Of a stretch of 64,000 bases of DNA, positions 24,843 through 36,400 are shown piece by piece. The notes beneath the pieces were generated by a model. The model made no database searches. It saw only the letters and a list, made by a program, of their open reading frames with translations, and was not told the origin of the DNA. A program made the translations under genes and the position numbers. The stretch is from NCBI GenBank assembly GCA_029216955.1, contig JANAVB010006999.1:1412785-1476784 (forward strand). Reading direction: 5' to 3'. The stretch's first letter is position 1. Each line of letters begins with the position of its first letter. Source of the stretch: Iris pallida. Taxonomy: Eukaryota > Streptophyta > Magnoliopsida > Asparagales > Iridaceae.

Positions 24843-27443
24843 GTTGAGCCGGTCCAAATTGGACCAGCAATCCCGTACTCTTGCAAACCACCTTACTCTT
24901 TTCTCTTCCGTAGATTCCTCTCCTCCACACATATTCACCCCCACTCCCCTTAATAAACTCCCCACGTCCCTCTCACAGAACCCACGATCACTCTCACAAA
25001 ACTCTCAAGTCTCTTCTCTCTCTCTCACCTTTCCCATATCTCTCTCTGTGGTAAAGAACTCACAAAAACCCACTCTCAACCTCATCTCTCTCTCTCTCTG
25101 TGGGAGAAGCCCCAAACCGAAACCCCTTTTCCCCGAGCTCGCGCCGCTCCCCCGCGCGACCTCCCCGACCGCGCCCCTCCGCGGCCATCCGCCGTCATCC
25201 AGCGCGTGCGACGACCCCCTGCGAGCGCCGCCTCCCGCGAGCGCCGCCTCCGCGCCGCCCCTCTCTGTCCAGCACCCGGCGGTGCTCCTCCTCGAGCCCG
25301 CTCCTCCCGCGGCCATCCGCGGTGTCCGCCGCCGTCCCGAGGCCGGCGACCCCCTCTGCCCGTCGGCAGAACCCCGACCCCCTCTGCGGCTTCCCGTCGC
25401 TGCTGTCCAGCGCGACCTTTTCCCGCCGTAGCCGCTTCCCGCGGTTCTTTGCTGTCCCCGTCGGCGTTTCCGCTGTCCGTGGACTCTCGTCGCTGTTCGG
25501 GACTTCGACCTGCTGCCGACTTAGTTCGGATTTCTTTCCCGAGATTTTTCCCGCGGCTCCCCGCCAACGGAAACTGGTAATTTCTGGATAATCTCAGTAG
25601 TTCGTCCCCCGTAGAGTCGATGATGATAGATCGGTCCCCCGGTTCCCTCTCGGGAATCCGGTTAGCTGCGTTATAATTTTCGTTAGCTGCGTTAGTTTGA
25701 TTTCCTGTGTTTACTTGCTGGGTGGTTGTGAATTGGATGGTTTATGGAGTCCCGGATATTTCGGGAATTATTCTGGTGGTGTTGGGATTATTTTGGTGGA
25801 TTTCTGTGGACAATTTTTGGTTGGAAAATATTTGCAGGTATTTGTTGGCGCACTTCCCAGTTTTGGGTTTGTCCCGAAATAGAGGAAGTGCTGCCCAATT
25901 TTTTTTACAAAAACTATATTTTATTAATTTCAAAACTGGCTTTCGAAAATAAATTTCCAAAACCGATTTTCGGGCGACGACCGTACCGGTCTGTGGGCCC
26001 CGGCGAAATGCAAACGTACCGGTCCGACCGGACGTTGAGGCATAAACCGAATTTTGAGGAAATGGACCGAGTCTGAGACTCTCAGTTTCATTTTTAATTA
26101 TTATATTTTTTAGGCTAATTATTATAGTCATTTAAATTCTGCACTTTAATTATTTAATTTCAGTCATTTTTCTATTATTTTATGTAAAGGAAATTTGTAC
26201 CGGGCATAAGCCCACCCTAGGACCATTAGCTGTGCCAATGTATTTGTGTAGCGTAGTTATTTTATTTTTATTTCAGGTGGATGTGATTTGGGTGGTTTCT
26301 GGATTAGTTGTATAAACGTAGATTATATCGCGATTAACTGGTTAATTACGACATTTAGTAAAATGAATAAAATATTATTAACTCACGGTTTGTCACAAAA
26401 AAGGAAACTGTATTTTTATATACATATTATGAAACACAAAGTTTTCCAAATTGTAATTGATTCTTGCGATTTTCCAAATTATATTTGATTCTCGGAATTT
26501 TCCAAATAAACCAATTAACTGGCTTAATCAACGCACGTAGTTGCGACGTAACCGTTAGCTGTAGTTTAAAACAACTTAAAACTTGACTAGGACATGACTA
26601 CTAGAGATTGCAACTAGCACACTTAGTCTGGTTATTCAGGATTCTAAATCGAGTTCTCAACTGTAGGAACTCGAAGTCGTACCTGACGTCCTCCTCGGTA
26701 CCGATCTGTTCTTCCAGTCAAACTAAATTCAAGGCAAGTATAGTTTGTGTTAGTTTACAGTTATTTACTTAATCGTTTTACTGCATGTCTAAACCACGTC
26801 TCAAACACGAAACTCTCACCGAGAGTACTGTACTGTAACTACTGTAACTATTGGGGACTGGGGAATAGCGTAATGATTATGACCATACTGTAACAAAACC
26901 CCCTTATCCATTACTGTAACAAACCCAAGCCGGTCATATGTCATTACCTATTCAAATCACTGTTTTCTACTGTAACAAACATGTTTTAAAACTGTTTAGA
27001 ACTGCATGATTCTATTTCTTATTTAACTGTTTAATTAGCATGAATTGTACTTTGCTCCCTCCTGACTGGAGACAACATTTTAGGTAACACTGAGGATGAC
27101 GAGCTATACTATAATAGCTACTACGATCCGGTCCTCTACCCTGTGACTATACCGGAGCCGTCCCCGGAGGACGCTGATCCTGAGGCGACGGAACCAGATT
27201 GCTAGATTTCTTTTTCAGCATTTCTTTCTTGGAGTTGTAGTTTGATTTTCTGCATTTTCATTTCCAGATGTATTCTGAATATTTCATTAAACTGAATTTC
27301 AATTCCGAATAAAAGTTGTGACAAATATATCTGTGTTGTTGTGTGGTTGCCTGCTACTGAACAGCTTACTGCCGCCGTCTCATCAACGGCGCAGGCTGGG
27401 CATGATCCGACTTGACCCAAATAGTTGGGATCGGGTCGTGACA
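24547..27443 (+). repeat. 3' LTR of the Gypsy element
   Basis: A 2897-bp copy matching the 5' LTR, with a longer TA run (about 24799-24840). It carries the same GC-rich segment (about 25128-25560) and the same acidic terminal open frame (about 27081-27205). The 5-bp duplication GGTGC follows directly. Confidence 0.93.
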
Positions 27444-27742
27444 GGTGCAGTTGACCCTAGGACCAACCCACAATAACGGTCAAGGAGCAACCAAATTAGT
27501 TCAACCCCCCGAACCAATTATTGAACGATAAAAGCAAATTAGCTCTGACTAGGACAACCTAACCCCCGGCTGACTGTAGTGATTGAGACATTATTGACCA
27601 ATAAAGGCGGGACAAAATCTTGAAAGGTAGTTTTGATTTCTTGATAGGAGAATTATTGAAATAAAGGATACAAATGTTTCTTTTTTGGTGATTTTTGAAT
27701 TATTTTGCAAATTGGAAAAAGCATCTAAATTTGAAGGAAAAA

Positions 27743-27811
27743 AATTTGAACCCACGCCCTTTCGGACCAGAACCTTAATCTGGCGCCTTAGACCAACTCA
27801 GCCATCTCAAC
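27743..27811 (-). pseudogene. tRNA-Leu(AAG) pseudogene lacking its 3' end
   Basis: On the minus strand the first about 67 nt of the tRNA-Leu(AAG) gene are present, with one change in the D-arm region. The sequence breaks off inside the T arm after TTCAAAT, so the 3' half of the T stem and the acceptor 3' strand are missing. The same truncation occurs at 49438, so it predates the split of units 2 and 3. Confidence 0.88.
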
Positions 27812-27879
27812 TTTTGGTTGTTTTCTCTCTACGATTTATACATATTAAATTTACGATCATCTCACTTTGTAAAGAATTA

Positions 27880-28286
27880 GAGCATCCATAGTGAAAGAGT
27901 TTTCAAGTGTTACATTTTGACTTTAGTTAAATTTTGTAGCACTTGAAGGCTGCAGTAGACACCTGTCCATACTTGAAAATTGGTAGAAAACTAAGAGACA
28001 CTCCAAATTTGGAGTGTGTTCTAACTCCGCTACATTAATTTCTAGGTCCACCAAATTAACCATTCTTATCAAACAAGAAAAAAATAAAGAGAAAAAAGAG
28101 GAAGAAAAAATCTTACCAAACAAGGAAGAAAAATAGAGAAAAAAAAAAGAGGAATGATGTTAATTTGAAATATTCGTTTGTATTGTACCATTGTACCAAT
28201 ATCAATAAAACACTCTAAAAATAATAATTGACACGACTTTTAATAACTTAAAGTATGTGTTTGGGGTGTATCCATTGTGGATGCTC
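27880..28286. mobile_element. Tourist-like (PIF/Harbinger) MITE, 407 bp
   Basis: Inverted ends GAGCATCCA...TGGATGCTC flanked by TTA on both sides (27877-27879, 28287-28289), the PIF/Harbinger target size and sequence. The matching place in unit 1 (about 12805-12820) reads through with a single TTA, giving an empty site. No coding. The orthologous copy in unit 3 is at 49575-49981. Confidence 0.88.
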
Positions 28287-28322
28287 TTAACGAAGCCTTC
28301 CAATAACCAACTTGTCCAACAT

Positions 28323-28434
28323 TTTTTTTTATTATAACCCATACACCTACACGCCTTTACGGTTGGACGCTTGAATCCTGTCGGACCCGTCTGGTATCCG
28401 TGTTGCTTTTTACATAAGCTACATGTGCTGAACA
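28323..28434 (-). mobile_element. Short tRNA-derived SINE (family a)
   Basis: Same family as 14472. Flanked by CTTGTCCAACAT and the near-copy CTTGTCCATCAT. On the minus strand it contains the A-box-like GTAGCTTATGT, the B-box-like GGATTCAAGC and an A-rich tail. Confidence 0.78.
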
Positions 28435-28545
28435 CTTGTCCATCATATTTATCTTCTTCCTTTCCTCCTTTGTTCATGACATGATATTTTTGGTTTGGAG
28501 GGTATGATAGCCCTTTCTAAAATCCGTATTATTTTATAATCAAAG

Positions 28546-28984
28546 TGTTGGGTTGTATTTCGTTTCCAGTGGAGCTCTCAAAAAGGGGATGACAATAGAG
28601 TTGGTAATTTAGTACCACATCAGATAGGATGTGGGATCATGTGGTATAGATAATTGAGATTTGTTCAGGACTTACATGAGAATTCTCTTTTAAGGCATAT
28701 GAGCCCAATTCAATATCGCACATCATGGGCCAACTCCGGTTCGAGTCATACCGCGCCCAACGAGTGGTATCAAAGTCTATGGTTATGGGACTAGCTTGGG
28801 CAGTTCTAATTGGTTCGAGACAAATGATGCTGAACGTTCATATATATAATCAGATTATACGGGATCTTCTCAAGATGGAGTAGGAGCATCAACTACAAGA
28901 ATTGGCTTCAAAGGTGGGTTTGACGAGTCCAAGGTGGAGCAAGATGTTGTGGTTGTGTGGATGAACGTGTCGGTTTGGTTCTGT
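28546..28984 (+). mobile_element. TRIM-like LTR element fragment (LTR plus primer-binding site)
   Basis: Starts TGTTGGGTTG after ATAATCAAAG, the place where unit 1 (about 13620) continues without it. About 217 bp on, the LTR-like part ends CGCGCCCAACG, then two bases later TGGTATCAAAG, a near match to the initiator-tRNA-Met primer-binding site used by many small plant LTR elements. The LTR contains a possible TATA-type GGTATAGATAAT. A short interior follows, but no second LTR is seen; the fragment joins the CGGTTTATTCGG-rich sequence at about 28985. The same fragment exists in unit 3 (50241-50690). Confidence 0.6.
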
Positions 28985-29377
28985 GATCGGTTTATTCGGT
29001 TTATTCGAAATAGTCAAAATCGAATGAACCGAAACTCTAAAAATCTAAAACCGAGAGCAAATCGAAATTAGCCAAAATCAGAACCGAACCAAACCGAATG
29101 ACAATTCCGTTTATTCATTCTATTCAGCTTGTTCGATTGGACTATTTCTATTGTATAATGGGTAGTGTCCAAAGTTAAAATCGTGGTTAAATGATATTAA
29201 AAATTAACGAACCCACGACCTTTCGGACGGATAAAGGTCGGATGAAATCTTGAAAGGTAGTTTGATTTCCTGATAGGAGTTTTATTGAAGTAATAAAGGA
29301 TACAAATGTTTCCCTTTGGTGATTTTTGCACTATTTTGCAAATTGGAAAAAGCATCCATCTTTCAAGAAAAAAAAAA

Positions 29378-30911
29378 GGGATATTTTGTAAAACCTCCCC
29401 TAAATAATGGGCTAATTTGCGAAATACCCCATAAAGATCTCGAATTGGTAAAACCTCCTTTCCGTCAAGACGCTGTTTGATTTTGGGTGACGTGGCAATC
29501 CGTGTGTGTTATTAAGTAAAAAAATAAAAGCTAGACGAAAATACTCCTGCAAATTAGTCCATTATTTAGGGGAGGTTTTGCAAAATATTCCTATTTTTTA
29601 ACACAAATCTACCAACATTAGCTCTGTTCCCAGAGCCTTCTTTAAATAAGAAAGGGAATGGAATCAAAGAGAGGAAAGAGAGTTAGAGAGGGTTGCCCAC
29701 CGAGAGAGACTTGGCCACAGCCGGTGGTCATCTCGGTCGGAGGCCGAGCGCGCTCGAACGGCGGATCCGGTGCCCAGCTCTCGGCGGAGCCGCTCTGCGT
29801 GCGGAGGAGAAGCATCGCGGGGAAGAGGCACCGCGGAGGAGAGTCGCGCCCGTGTCTGCGCAGCTGAACGCGGAGGGGCACACGAAGGGCTCCGTACGGT
29901 AGGCGGCCGGGAGGATAGTTGCTCGTGTCGCTGGGGAGCGAGTACGAGGCAGGCCGTCAGTGGGTCGCCGGCGGAAAGGCACGAGGCTGGCGCTCGACGG
30001 TGGCAGATTGCACTGCTGCATCGGCCAGATGTGTCGATGAAGCCACGAAAAGGGGAAGGAGGGTTTCACCTTGTGCTCTGTGGCTGACCACAGGTGAGAG
30101 CGACTCCTCGGCTGTACTGTGGTCGTCTGGACGGTGCGGTTCCGAAGCTTGGCACCGACCACTGGGCGGCCGGAATAGGTGAATGTTTGTGGTGGTGGTT
30201 GGTTTTTGGTATGATGATGGTGTGGGTGGTTCTGGTGGTGGTTGCGGGTGCAGATGATGTTGATTGTATTGTTGGAAGCAACGAACACGGACGCACGGGT
30301 CCGGACACGATTGATTAGTACTGTAATATTTGTGGTGGACACAGACACAATCGGACACAGACACAATCGAACACAACGCCATCAAGAACCACTGGAACTC
30401 CACCCTCAAGAGGAAGTTCGCCCCCGGGTCCGACGACGGGTCCGCCGCCTTCCCGGATCCGGAGGACTCGAGACCCGTTAAGAGATCCAACAGCGCCGGG
30501 CCGCTCGTCTCTTTCGCTCCGGGGAGCCCCTCCGGATCTGACGTCAGCGACTCCAGCCTCCACAGCCACCCGCTCCTGGAAAATGGAAAATAATGTAAAA
30601 TACAATAAAATTGGAGAAATAGATGGGAAATAGGGAAAGATCATAACGAAATCGACGAAAAAGCAAAGGAAAAAAGAAATTTCTAACGTATATTTTTGGG
30701 ATATTTTGCAAAACCTCCCCTAAATAATGGACTAATTTGCAGGGGTATTTTCGTCTAACTTTTATTTTTTTACTTAATAACACACACGGATTGCCACGTC
30801 ACCCAAAATCAAACAGCGTCTTGACGGAAAGGGGGTTTTACCAATTCGAGATCTTTAGGGGGTATTTCACAAATTAGCCCATTATTTAGGGGAGGTTTTA
30901 CAAAATATCCC
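29378..30911. mobile_element. Pack-MULE-like element with 214-bp inverted ends
   Basis: The two ends (29378-29591 and 30698-30911) are inverted copies of about 214 bp starting GGGATATTTTG. The element lies between runs of nine A's (29369-29377 and 30912-30920), consistent with the 9-bp duplication of Mutator-like elements. The unit 3 counterpart near 51060-51075 has a single A run and no insertion. Each 214-bp end is itself palindromic, opening and closing with GGGATATTTTGYAAAACC and its complement. The 1.1-kb interior is GC-rich and holds a recognisable MYB fragment but no transposase. Confidence 0.88.
30375..30577 (+). pseudogene. Captured fragment of an R2R3-MYB gene (subgroup 22, MYB44-like)
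   Basis: An open stretch encodes the end of the R3 MYB repeat, NAIKNHWNSTLKRK, followed by the downstream subgroup 22 signature region with KRSNSAGPLVSFAPGSPSGS and DVSDSSLH. Subgroup 22 MYBs (MYB44/70/73/77 type) are stress and ABA-linked transcription factors. Only about 65 codons survive: the R2 repeat, most of R3 and the C-terminal part are absent. The fragment is inside the Pack-MULE-like element and is preceded by a 19-bp tandem repeat (GGACACAGACACAATC). The frame is intact, which suggests recent capture, but there is no evidence of expression. Confidence 0.88.
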
Positions 30912-30957
30912 AAAAAAAAAGGTGTCGAATAAAAAAAAAATTTAATTTTAATTTTCT

Positions 30958-30964
30958 GTTGAGA

Positions 30965-30997
<33 letters not shown>

Positions 30998-31037
30998 ACC
31001 TTAATCTGGCGCCTTAGACCAACTCGGCCATCTCAAC
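30958..31037 (-). tRNA. tRNA-Leu (anticodon AAG)
   Basis: An 80-nt copy identical to the one at 14297 in all stems, anticodon loop TTAAGGT and T arm. Its 5' flank keeps the TATA-like TTTATAAAT and a close variant of the CAA leader, so the duplicate carries its own polymerase III start signals. The 3' flank differs: after the gene the minus strand reads AGAAAATTAAAATT and then a long run of T's. The Pack-MULE-like element ends only about 46 bp from the gene. Confidence 0.94.
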
Positions 31038-31131
31038 TTGTGATTGTTTTTTCTCTACCATTTATAAATAATTGGAAGTTAGGAGTACCTCCTCACTGTG
31101 TGTTAAATTAACTAACCAACTTGTCCAACAT

Positions 31132-31234
31132 TTTTTTTATTACAACCCACCCGTCCTCACGGTTGGGAAGCTCAAAACCTGCCGGTCCTGCCTGATATCC
31201 GCTGCTTTCCATATGAATCACAAGCGGTAGACAT
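31132..31234 (-). mobile_element. Short tRNA-derived SINE (family a)
   Basis: Unit 2 counterpart of 14472-14575, with the same flanking TTGTCCAACAT repeats (31121-31131, 31235-31245). Confidence 0.8.
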
Positions 31235-31528
31235 TTGTCCAACATATATTTATCCTCTTCTTTTCCTTCCTTGCTTATGACATGATATATTTGGCTATTT
31301 TTGGTTTGGAGGGTGTGATAACCCTTACTAAAACCCATATTACTTTATAATCGAAGATTGTTTTATTTTTATTTTTATTTTCGTATCTTAGATAATCTTT
31401 TGGTTTTGAATAATTGAATTCTTGTATCTGGATTGGACTATGAATCCACTTTTGTATTTCTTGTCATATGATATTCTACGTAATTGTGTACCTTCGGTTA
31501 AACTTTGCATTTCGTGACTTTGATTATG

Positions 31529-31630
31529 GTTTTTTTTGGAAATCCCACACACACAATCAATTGGAGAAATCGAACTTTGTCGGTCCTTTCGGGTGTCCGC
31601 TCTAATACCACTAGGCTAGAGAGCTTGGAC
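31529..31630 (-). mobile_element. Short tRNA-derived SINE (family b)
   Basis: Unit 2 counterpart of 15213-15315, flanked by CTTTGATTATG (31518-31528) and CTTTAATTATG (31631-31641). Confidence 0.8.
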
Positions 31631-31641
31631 CTTTAATTATG

Positions 31642-33414
31642 TTAAATCAGTAAAATAATTTATATTCAGAAACAAGACTTCAATACCTTTTAGATGATAG
31701 ATGATATGTTCCATCTGCATCATCGGGTTATCTGGAACACTAAATTTAAATTTTTTTCCCCATGAGATCACAATTTTATGAAAATGTTTCTACCAATACA
31801 GTTTTCTCCTGAGCCAATTTATGTATAGTAAACAATGGATTTTAAGTGCCTGGATTTATATTCGGTTAGAGCATTCGATATCGTATCCGTAACTATATGA
31901 TATCTCTAAATTTACATGTCGAAGCTATGAGTTACATCTCGTTAAACAGAGACATCCTATTACAGAATTCTTTTTTGTTCTAGATTTAACACACTTTGGT
32001 ACAATGCTCGTGTAGGCCAAACCATAATCTCAATTGCCCTGAAATTGTGTGTGCGCGCTCTTAACTCATATATAAATGATGTCTAACTCGTAGATTTTCA
32101 GCATAAAAAATAAAGTTATTCACCTTTACAGTTGGAACATAAATTAGGCTTTTGTGTGTTCCAAACTTAAGAGAATTTAAAGTGTACATGCTAAGTTATA
32201 ATTCTCAATGATCCAAAATTTGTTGAAAAATCTTGTTAAACTGACATACTACTAGTATCATGTTCAAATCTATTTATACTCTTGATAATTCACTTTATTA
32301 GTACAAAGATATCAAGAAGTTTATATTGATAAATTTGTCATTACATAGAGGCCCTTTTCGAAGGTATGTCGAAATATCATGTCGTTGTAGAGGCTCTCTT
32401 CAGATCGAGCTATCAAGTTGTCATTACACAAAGGCGCCCTACGCGGATACATCTGGTTATCATGTCCAAGGCCGGACTTAGTAGGAAGTCCATGAGGCAC
32501 TTGCCTCGGGCCCAAAAATTTTAGGGGCACCAAAATTTTATTTTTTTAGTATATATGTATAATATAGTCCATTGCAATTGGGCCCAGTTGAGTTCTTTGT
32601 GTGCAGCAAAGCAAACCAAGGCCTTATAATTGGAATACTTTATTAGAGTTTGTAATTATTTGCTTCTGGCCGAGTGTACTTGAGGGACAAGCACTTCCCC
32701 CTTTTTTTTATATATTCAAAAGAGGACAAGCACTTTTTTTCTTTCTATTCTCATTGTTGTCTCCAAGCACTTCCTTAATTCCTTTCCTCCTCCACATTGC
32801 TGATTGCTCCGCAGGTGAGTTTTTTTTAAAAATTAATATTTTTTTTATAGTTTTTGATAAATTTGTTACAATACACATCTATTGGATCTTAAAAATTCCC
32901 TCCATGTGGAATGCTTCAGTGCTTCTTAGCTAATAGCTATTAATATTATCATAAAAAATAACTAAGCAATAATATTAAAAAATATCAAAGTAACCACTAT
33001 TTATTAATTTATATTTGTGTAAGTGAATTTTATAATTTATTAATATTTTTTTTTGTAATATTGATGATTAGGTGTGTGTTAATTGTTTTTTTTGTAATTA
33101 TAATTTATAAATTACGTTTTTGTGTGTTCCAAACTTAAGAGAATTTAAAGCGTACATGCTAAGTTATAATTCTGAATGATCCAAAATTTGTTGAAAAATC
33201 TTGTTAATCTGACATACTACTAGTATCATGTTCAAATCTATTTATACTCATGATGATTCACTTTATTAGTACAAAGATACCAAGAGGTTTATATTGATAA
33301 ATTGTCATACATAGAGGCTCTTTTCGAAGGTATGTCAAAATATCATGTCGTTATAGAGGCTCTCTTTAGATGTACATCGAGCTATCAAGTTGTCATTACA
33401 TAGAGGTGCCCTAT
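31642..33414. repeat. AT-rich block of unit 2, left part
   Basis: Matches 15327-17085 of unit 1, including the internal direct repeat (about 32130-32460 and 33110-33414) and the 45-bp-type motif. It is interrupted at 33414 by the large LTR element and resumes at 42359. No gene seen. Confidence 0.75.
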
Positions 33415-36400
33415 TGTCACGTCCCAGAACCAGAATACTGGACGGAGGCGTACACAGCCAGCTACGCAATTCCAAAGTACGTTAATACTCTGAAATCACG
33501 TATAAGCTGTTAAGACATGGGGGTTACTCTACAAGCCATCAGTCAATCCTAAGGTTTAACAATCCTAGGTATCTCAATCACAGGCAATTATACTAGAGCA
33601 AAGAGCACGATCATCATACATACAATAATAAGGCGTCCCGAACCATATATACATGACTGATCATGAAGCTAGTACCACAGAACTGATGACTAGCTAGAGT
33701 ATTAGTCGTACATGATAAGGACTAGCTATAGTCTAGAATACACATATCATGTTTATGCCCGTAGGCTACAATATCAAGTAAAATACCAAAACACGAGCTA
33801 AACACGTGCTCGGGGCTAAACATTACAAGAGGAGAATTTTTATATCAGTGGGAGGATGAAGAAGAAACCCACTGAGGCACTCTAGTGCTCCGGCTGGTCA
33901 CCGTCGAGCAGATGGTGCGGTAGATCCTTCGGGCTCTTCTATCGAAACCTGGCCATGCAAAATCAGTGGGGTCATACCCCAAATAGCAAGTACCACAAAG
34001 GAGGCCGAACTATGAACTTAAAACCAGCAATCATGGGCAATCAACATGGAAAGAAAGTAATAAGTAAGGGAGGATCGAGATTCGTGCAGTACCAATGCAC
34101 TCATCCCGATCATAGAAAGACAGTAAGTAAATCATCATTTCTGGAGAACATGTTAAATAAATAGAGCTAGGCAATAAATGAAGAGAGGACGACGGTACTG
34201 TTCCGGAAGCCAGGTTACAACCCTTAAACCAAACAAGGACCGGGATTATAACCCTTCGCCTGAACAGAACTTGGTCTCTGATCATTTATTGCTAGAGGTG
34301 ACAATCATTAAGTGACAGTGAGAGAGTGACAATACATAGTACAATACATTAGAGGGACAATCATTGCAACCATTATCCTGAAACAATTAGGAACTGGATC
34401 TCGACAAGACTTAGACTGGGAAGGTGATATACGATGGGATAACCATAGGACTATTCAGATAACCAGGTTACAACCCGTAAACCAAACAAGGACCGAGGTT
34501 GTAACCCTTCGTCTGAACCGAACTTGGTTTCTCCCACTATTTATCGGCAAGATAAAATAAGAAATCAGGACACGTAACAATCCTGTACAGGATCAAGACA
34601 AGACTAGACAGATTGAACTTCATCCAACATTTCACGACCAAGCAATAAGTACGGTTTGATACTTTAACTAACTAGGGTTATCACAGGCCTAGTTACTAGC
34701 AAGATGCAAAGAGATTTCCAAGTCCAGTTACCCACCTGCTGCTACCTGAGTGACCCCAGTAAAAGAAAAACAAGTATAGCAGACACATTATAGTGAGATA
34801 CATGTGTCCTAAAGAGGTGCCCCACTCGACGACAGGCTGGAAATGTGCTCATCATGACAGATAGCTCCAAGTCCCATGTATATATATATAAGGCCGGGAT
34901 CAAAGGGGCAACAGGTAACTGGGAAAGTCTCTTCATGAACTACTATATTATTCTAGTTGTTAGCCTTAGCCATTTACAGTAGGTACCCCTGACCGTGGTA
35001 CTCAGGGGTCCCTGTCCTAGACATGATGCAAGATAAGACGGGTTCATTTGTACAAGCACAATCGTCCACGGTGTCCAGGTCATTCAATCTTGTCGTGTCA
35101 TGTTAGCCGTCGCAACAGCGTTTCGAGAAATATATCATGTCAGGTTTACTTGTCAAGAGTGCGCTACGGCGGGCCATTATCATGTCGTTATCATTAATCT
35201 TGTTACCAATCTGGAGTGCACCACAACGGGTCACTATCGTGTTAAGCAATTCATTATTTAAGAAATAACATACTATTAAGTGGGTCGTCGCAATTCAGGC
35301 CAGAATAGAAAATGCACAATAGCAGTCAGAAACTCCATGAAAGAAACTTGCATAAAATAATTAAATAACATATTCTGGAAGCCAAGAAAAAGACCTACAA
35401 CTTTCATGTTGGGAGTGGGAAGAAATTCTGACCACAATTCAGGCAAATAAAACATTTAAACAATCAAAGTGGACCCCATGCGGCCAAGAGTGGGTGGGGT
35501 CCCATGCGGCCAACCAGAGCTCATGCGGCCAGAAAATAACTGAAGGGGTCATGCGGCCAAGAATGCAGGCAAGCAAATAAGACAAAAGATAGTGGGATCC
35601 TCATTAAATGCAAACTTACATTCAAGCAAAAGAAAAGGACACGTGGCCACTCAAGTACAGAGGCCTTGTGGCCTAAATTATATATATTCTAGCCAAGTGG
35701 GACCCAAAAATCAATGCAGCAAGGAAGGAAAGTTCACGTGAACCATTTAATTAATGATCCACGTGAAGTAATGATTACATGTATATAATAAGCCATGCCA
35801 GTGGAAGGGGCCATGCGGCCAATATTAAATACCATATGCGGCTGGCTTAAGTTCCCATGCGGCCAGCTTTAATACATGCGGCCAATGTAAGCAAGCAGTG
35901 CTTAATACATGCAAAGCTAAATATTAAAGCATGCATGCTATTTAATATATATAAGCCTATGCGGCCAGGTTTGCTACGCATGCAATTGCATGCAAGTTAA
36001 TATATAAAATGCTTGCAAATGCTAATTCCCATGCGGCTAACCATGAAGTTTCCATGCAAAACTATTGGCAAGCATGCAAGTGCTTGCATGCAAGGGCATG
36101 CACAAAAGAAAATACTTCATGCGGCTCAGTATTGTATATATGCATGCGGCCACAACTCAAATAGCGAAAGCATAATGCACTAAATATAAGCAGGCTAATG
36201 CATTATTTATGAATGCAAAAAAAATGCATTTAAATATTAATAATACAACCAACTAAAGTTGGCCATAGCTAACTTTAATTCATTCCTGCTACTTATTTAA
36301 CTAATGTTATGCATGCTATTTACGTACAATGCATGCAAATGCATGCTAGTAGACTAGTAATGCATGCAAAAGCATGCTATCCCATGCGGCTACAATTTAA

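Larger units (their letters stand above)
17989..27443 (+). mobile_element. Gypsy-type LTR retrotransposon with nearly identical LTRs
   Basis: The 5' LTR (17989-20875, 2887 bp) and 3' LTR (24547-27443, 2897 bp) start TGTGAAACCC and end GGTCGTGACA, and a 5-bp target duplication GGTGC flanks the element (17984-17988, 27444-27448). The LTRs look identical by eye apart from the length of a TA microsatellite and about one or two substitutions, so insertion was recent. The purine tract before the 3' LTR (AAGGAGGGAAGA, about 24534-24545) and the AGTGGTGGCCCATGCAGG stretch after the 5' LTR fit Gypsy architecture on the + strand. The interior is only 3.7 kb and its coding is broken. The paralogous site at about 43243-43262 is empty. 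Confidence 0.95.

Noticed and set aside
29728..30490. Minus-strand ORFs of 177-212 codons in the Pack-MULE interior
   Set aside because: They run antisense to the MYB fragment and through GC-rich sequence with His/Pro/Ser bias; I see no domain and consider them shadows.
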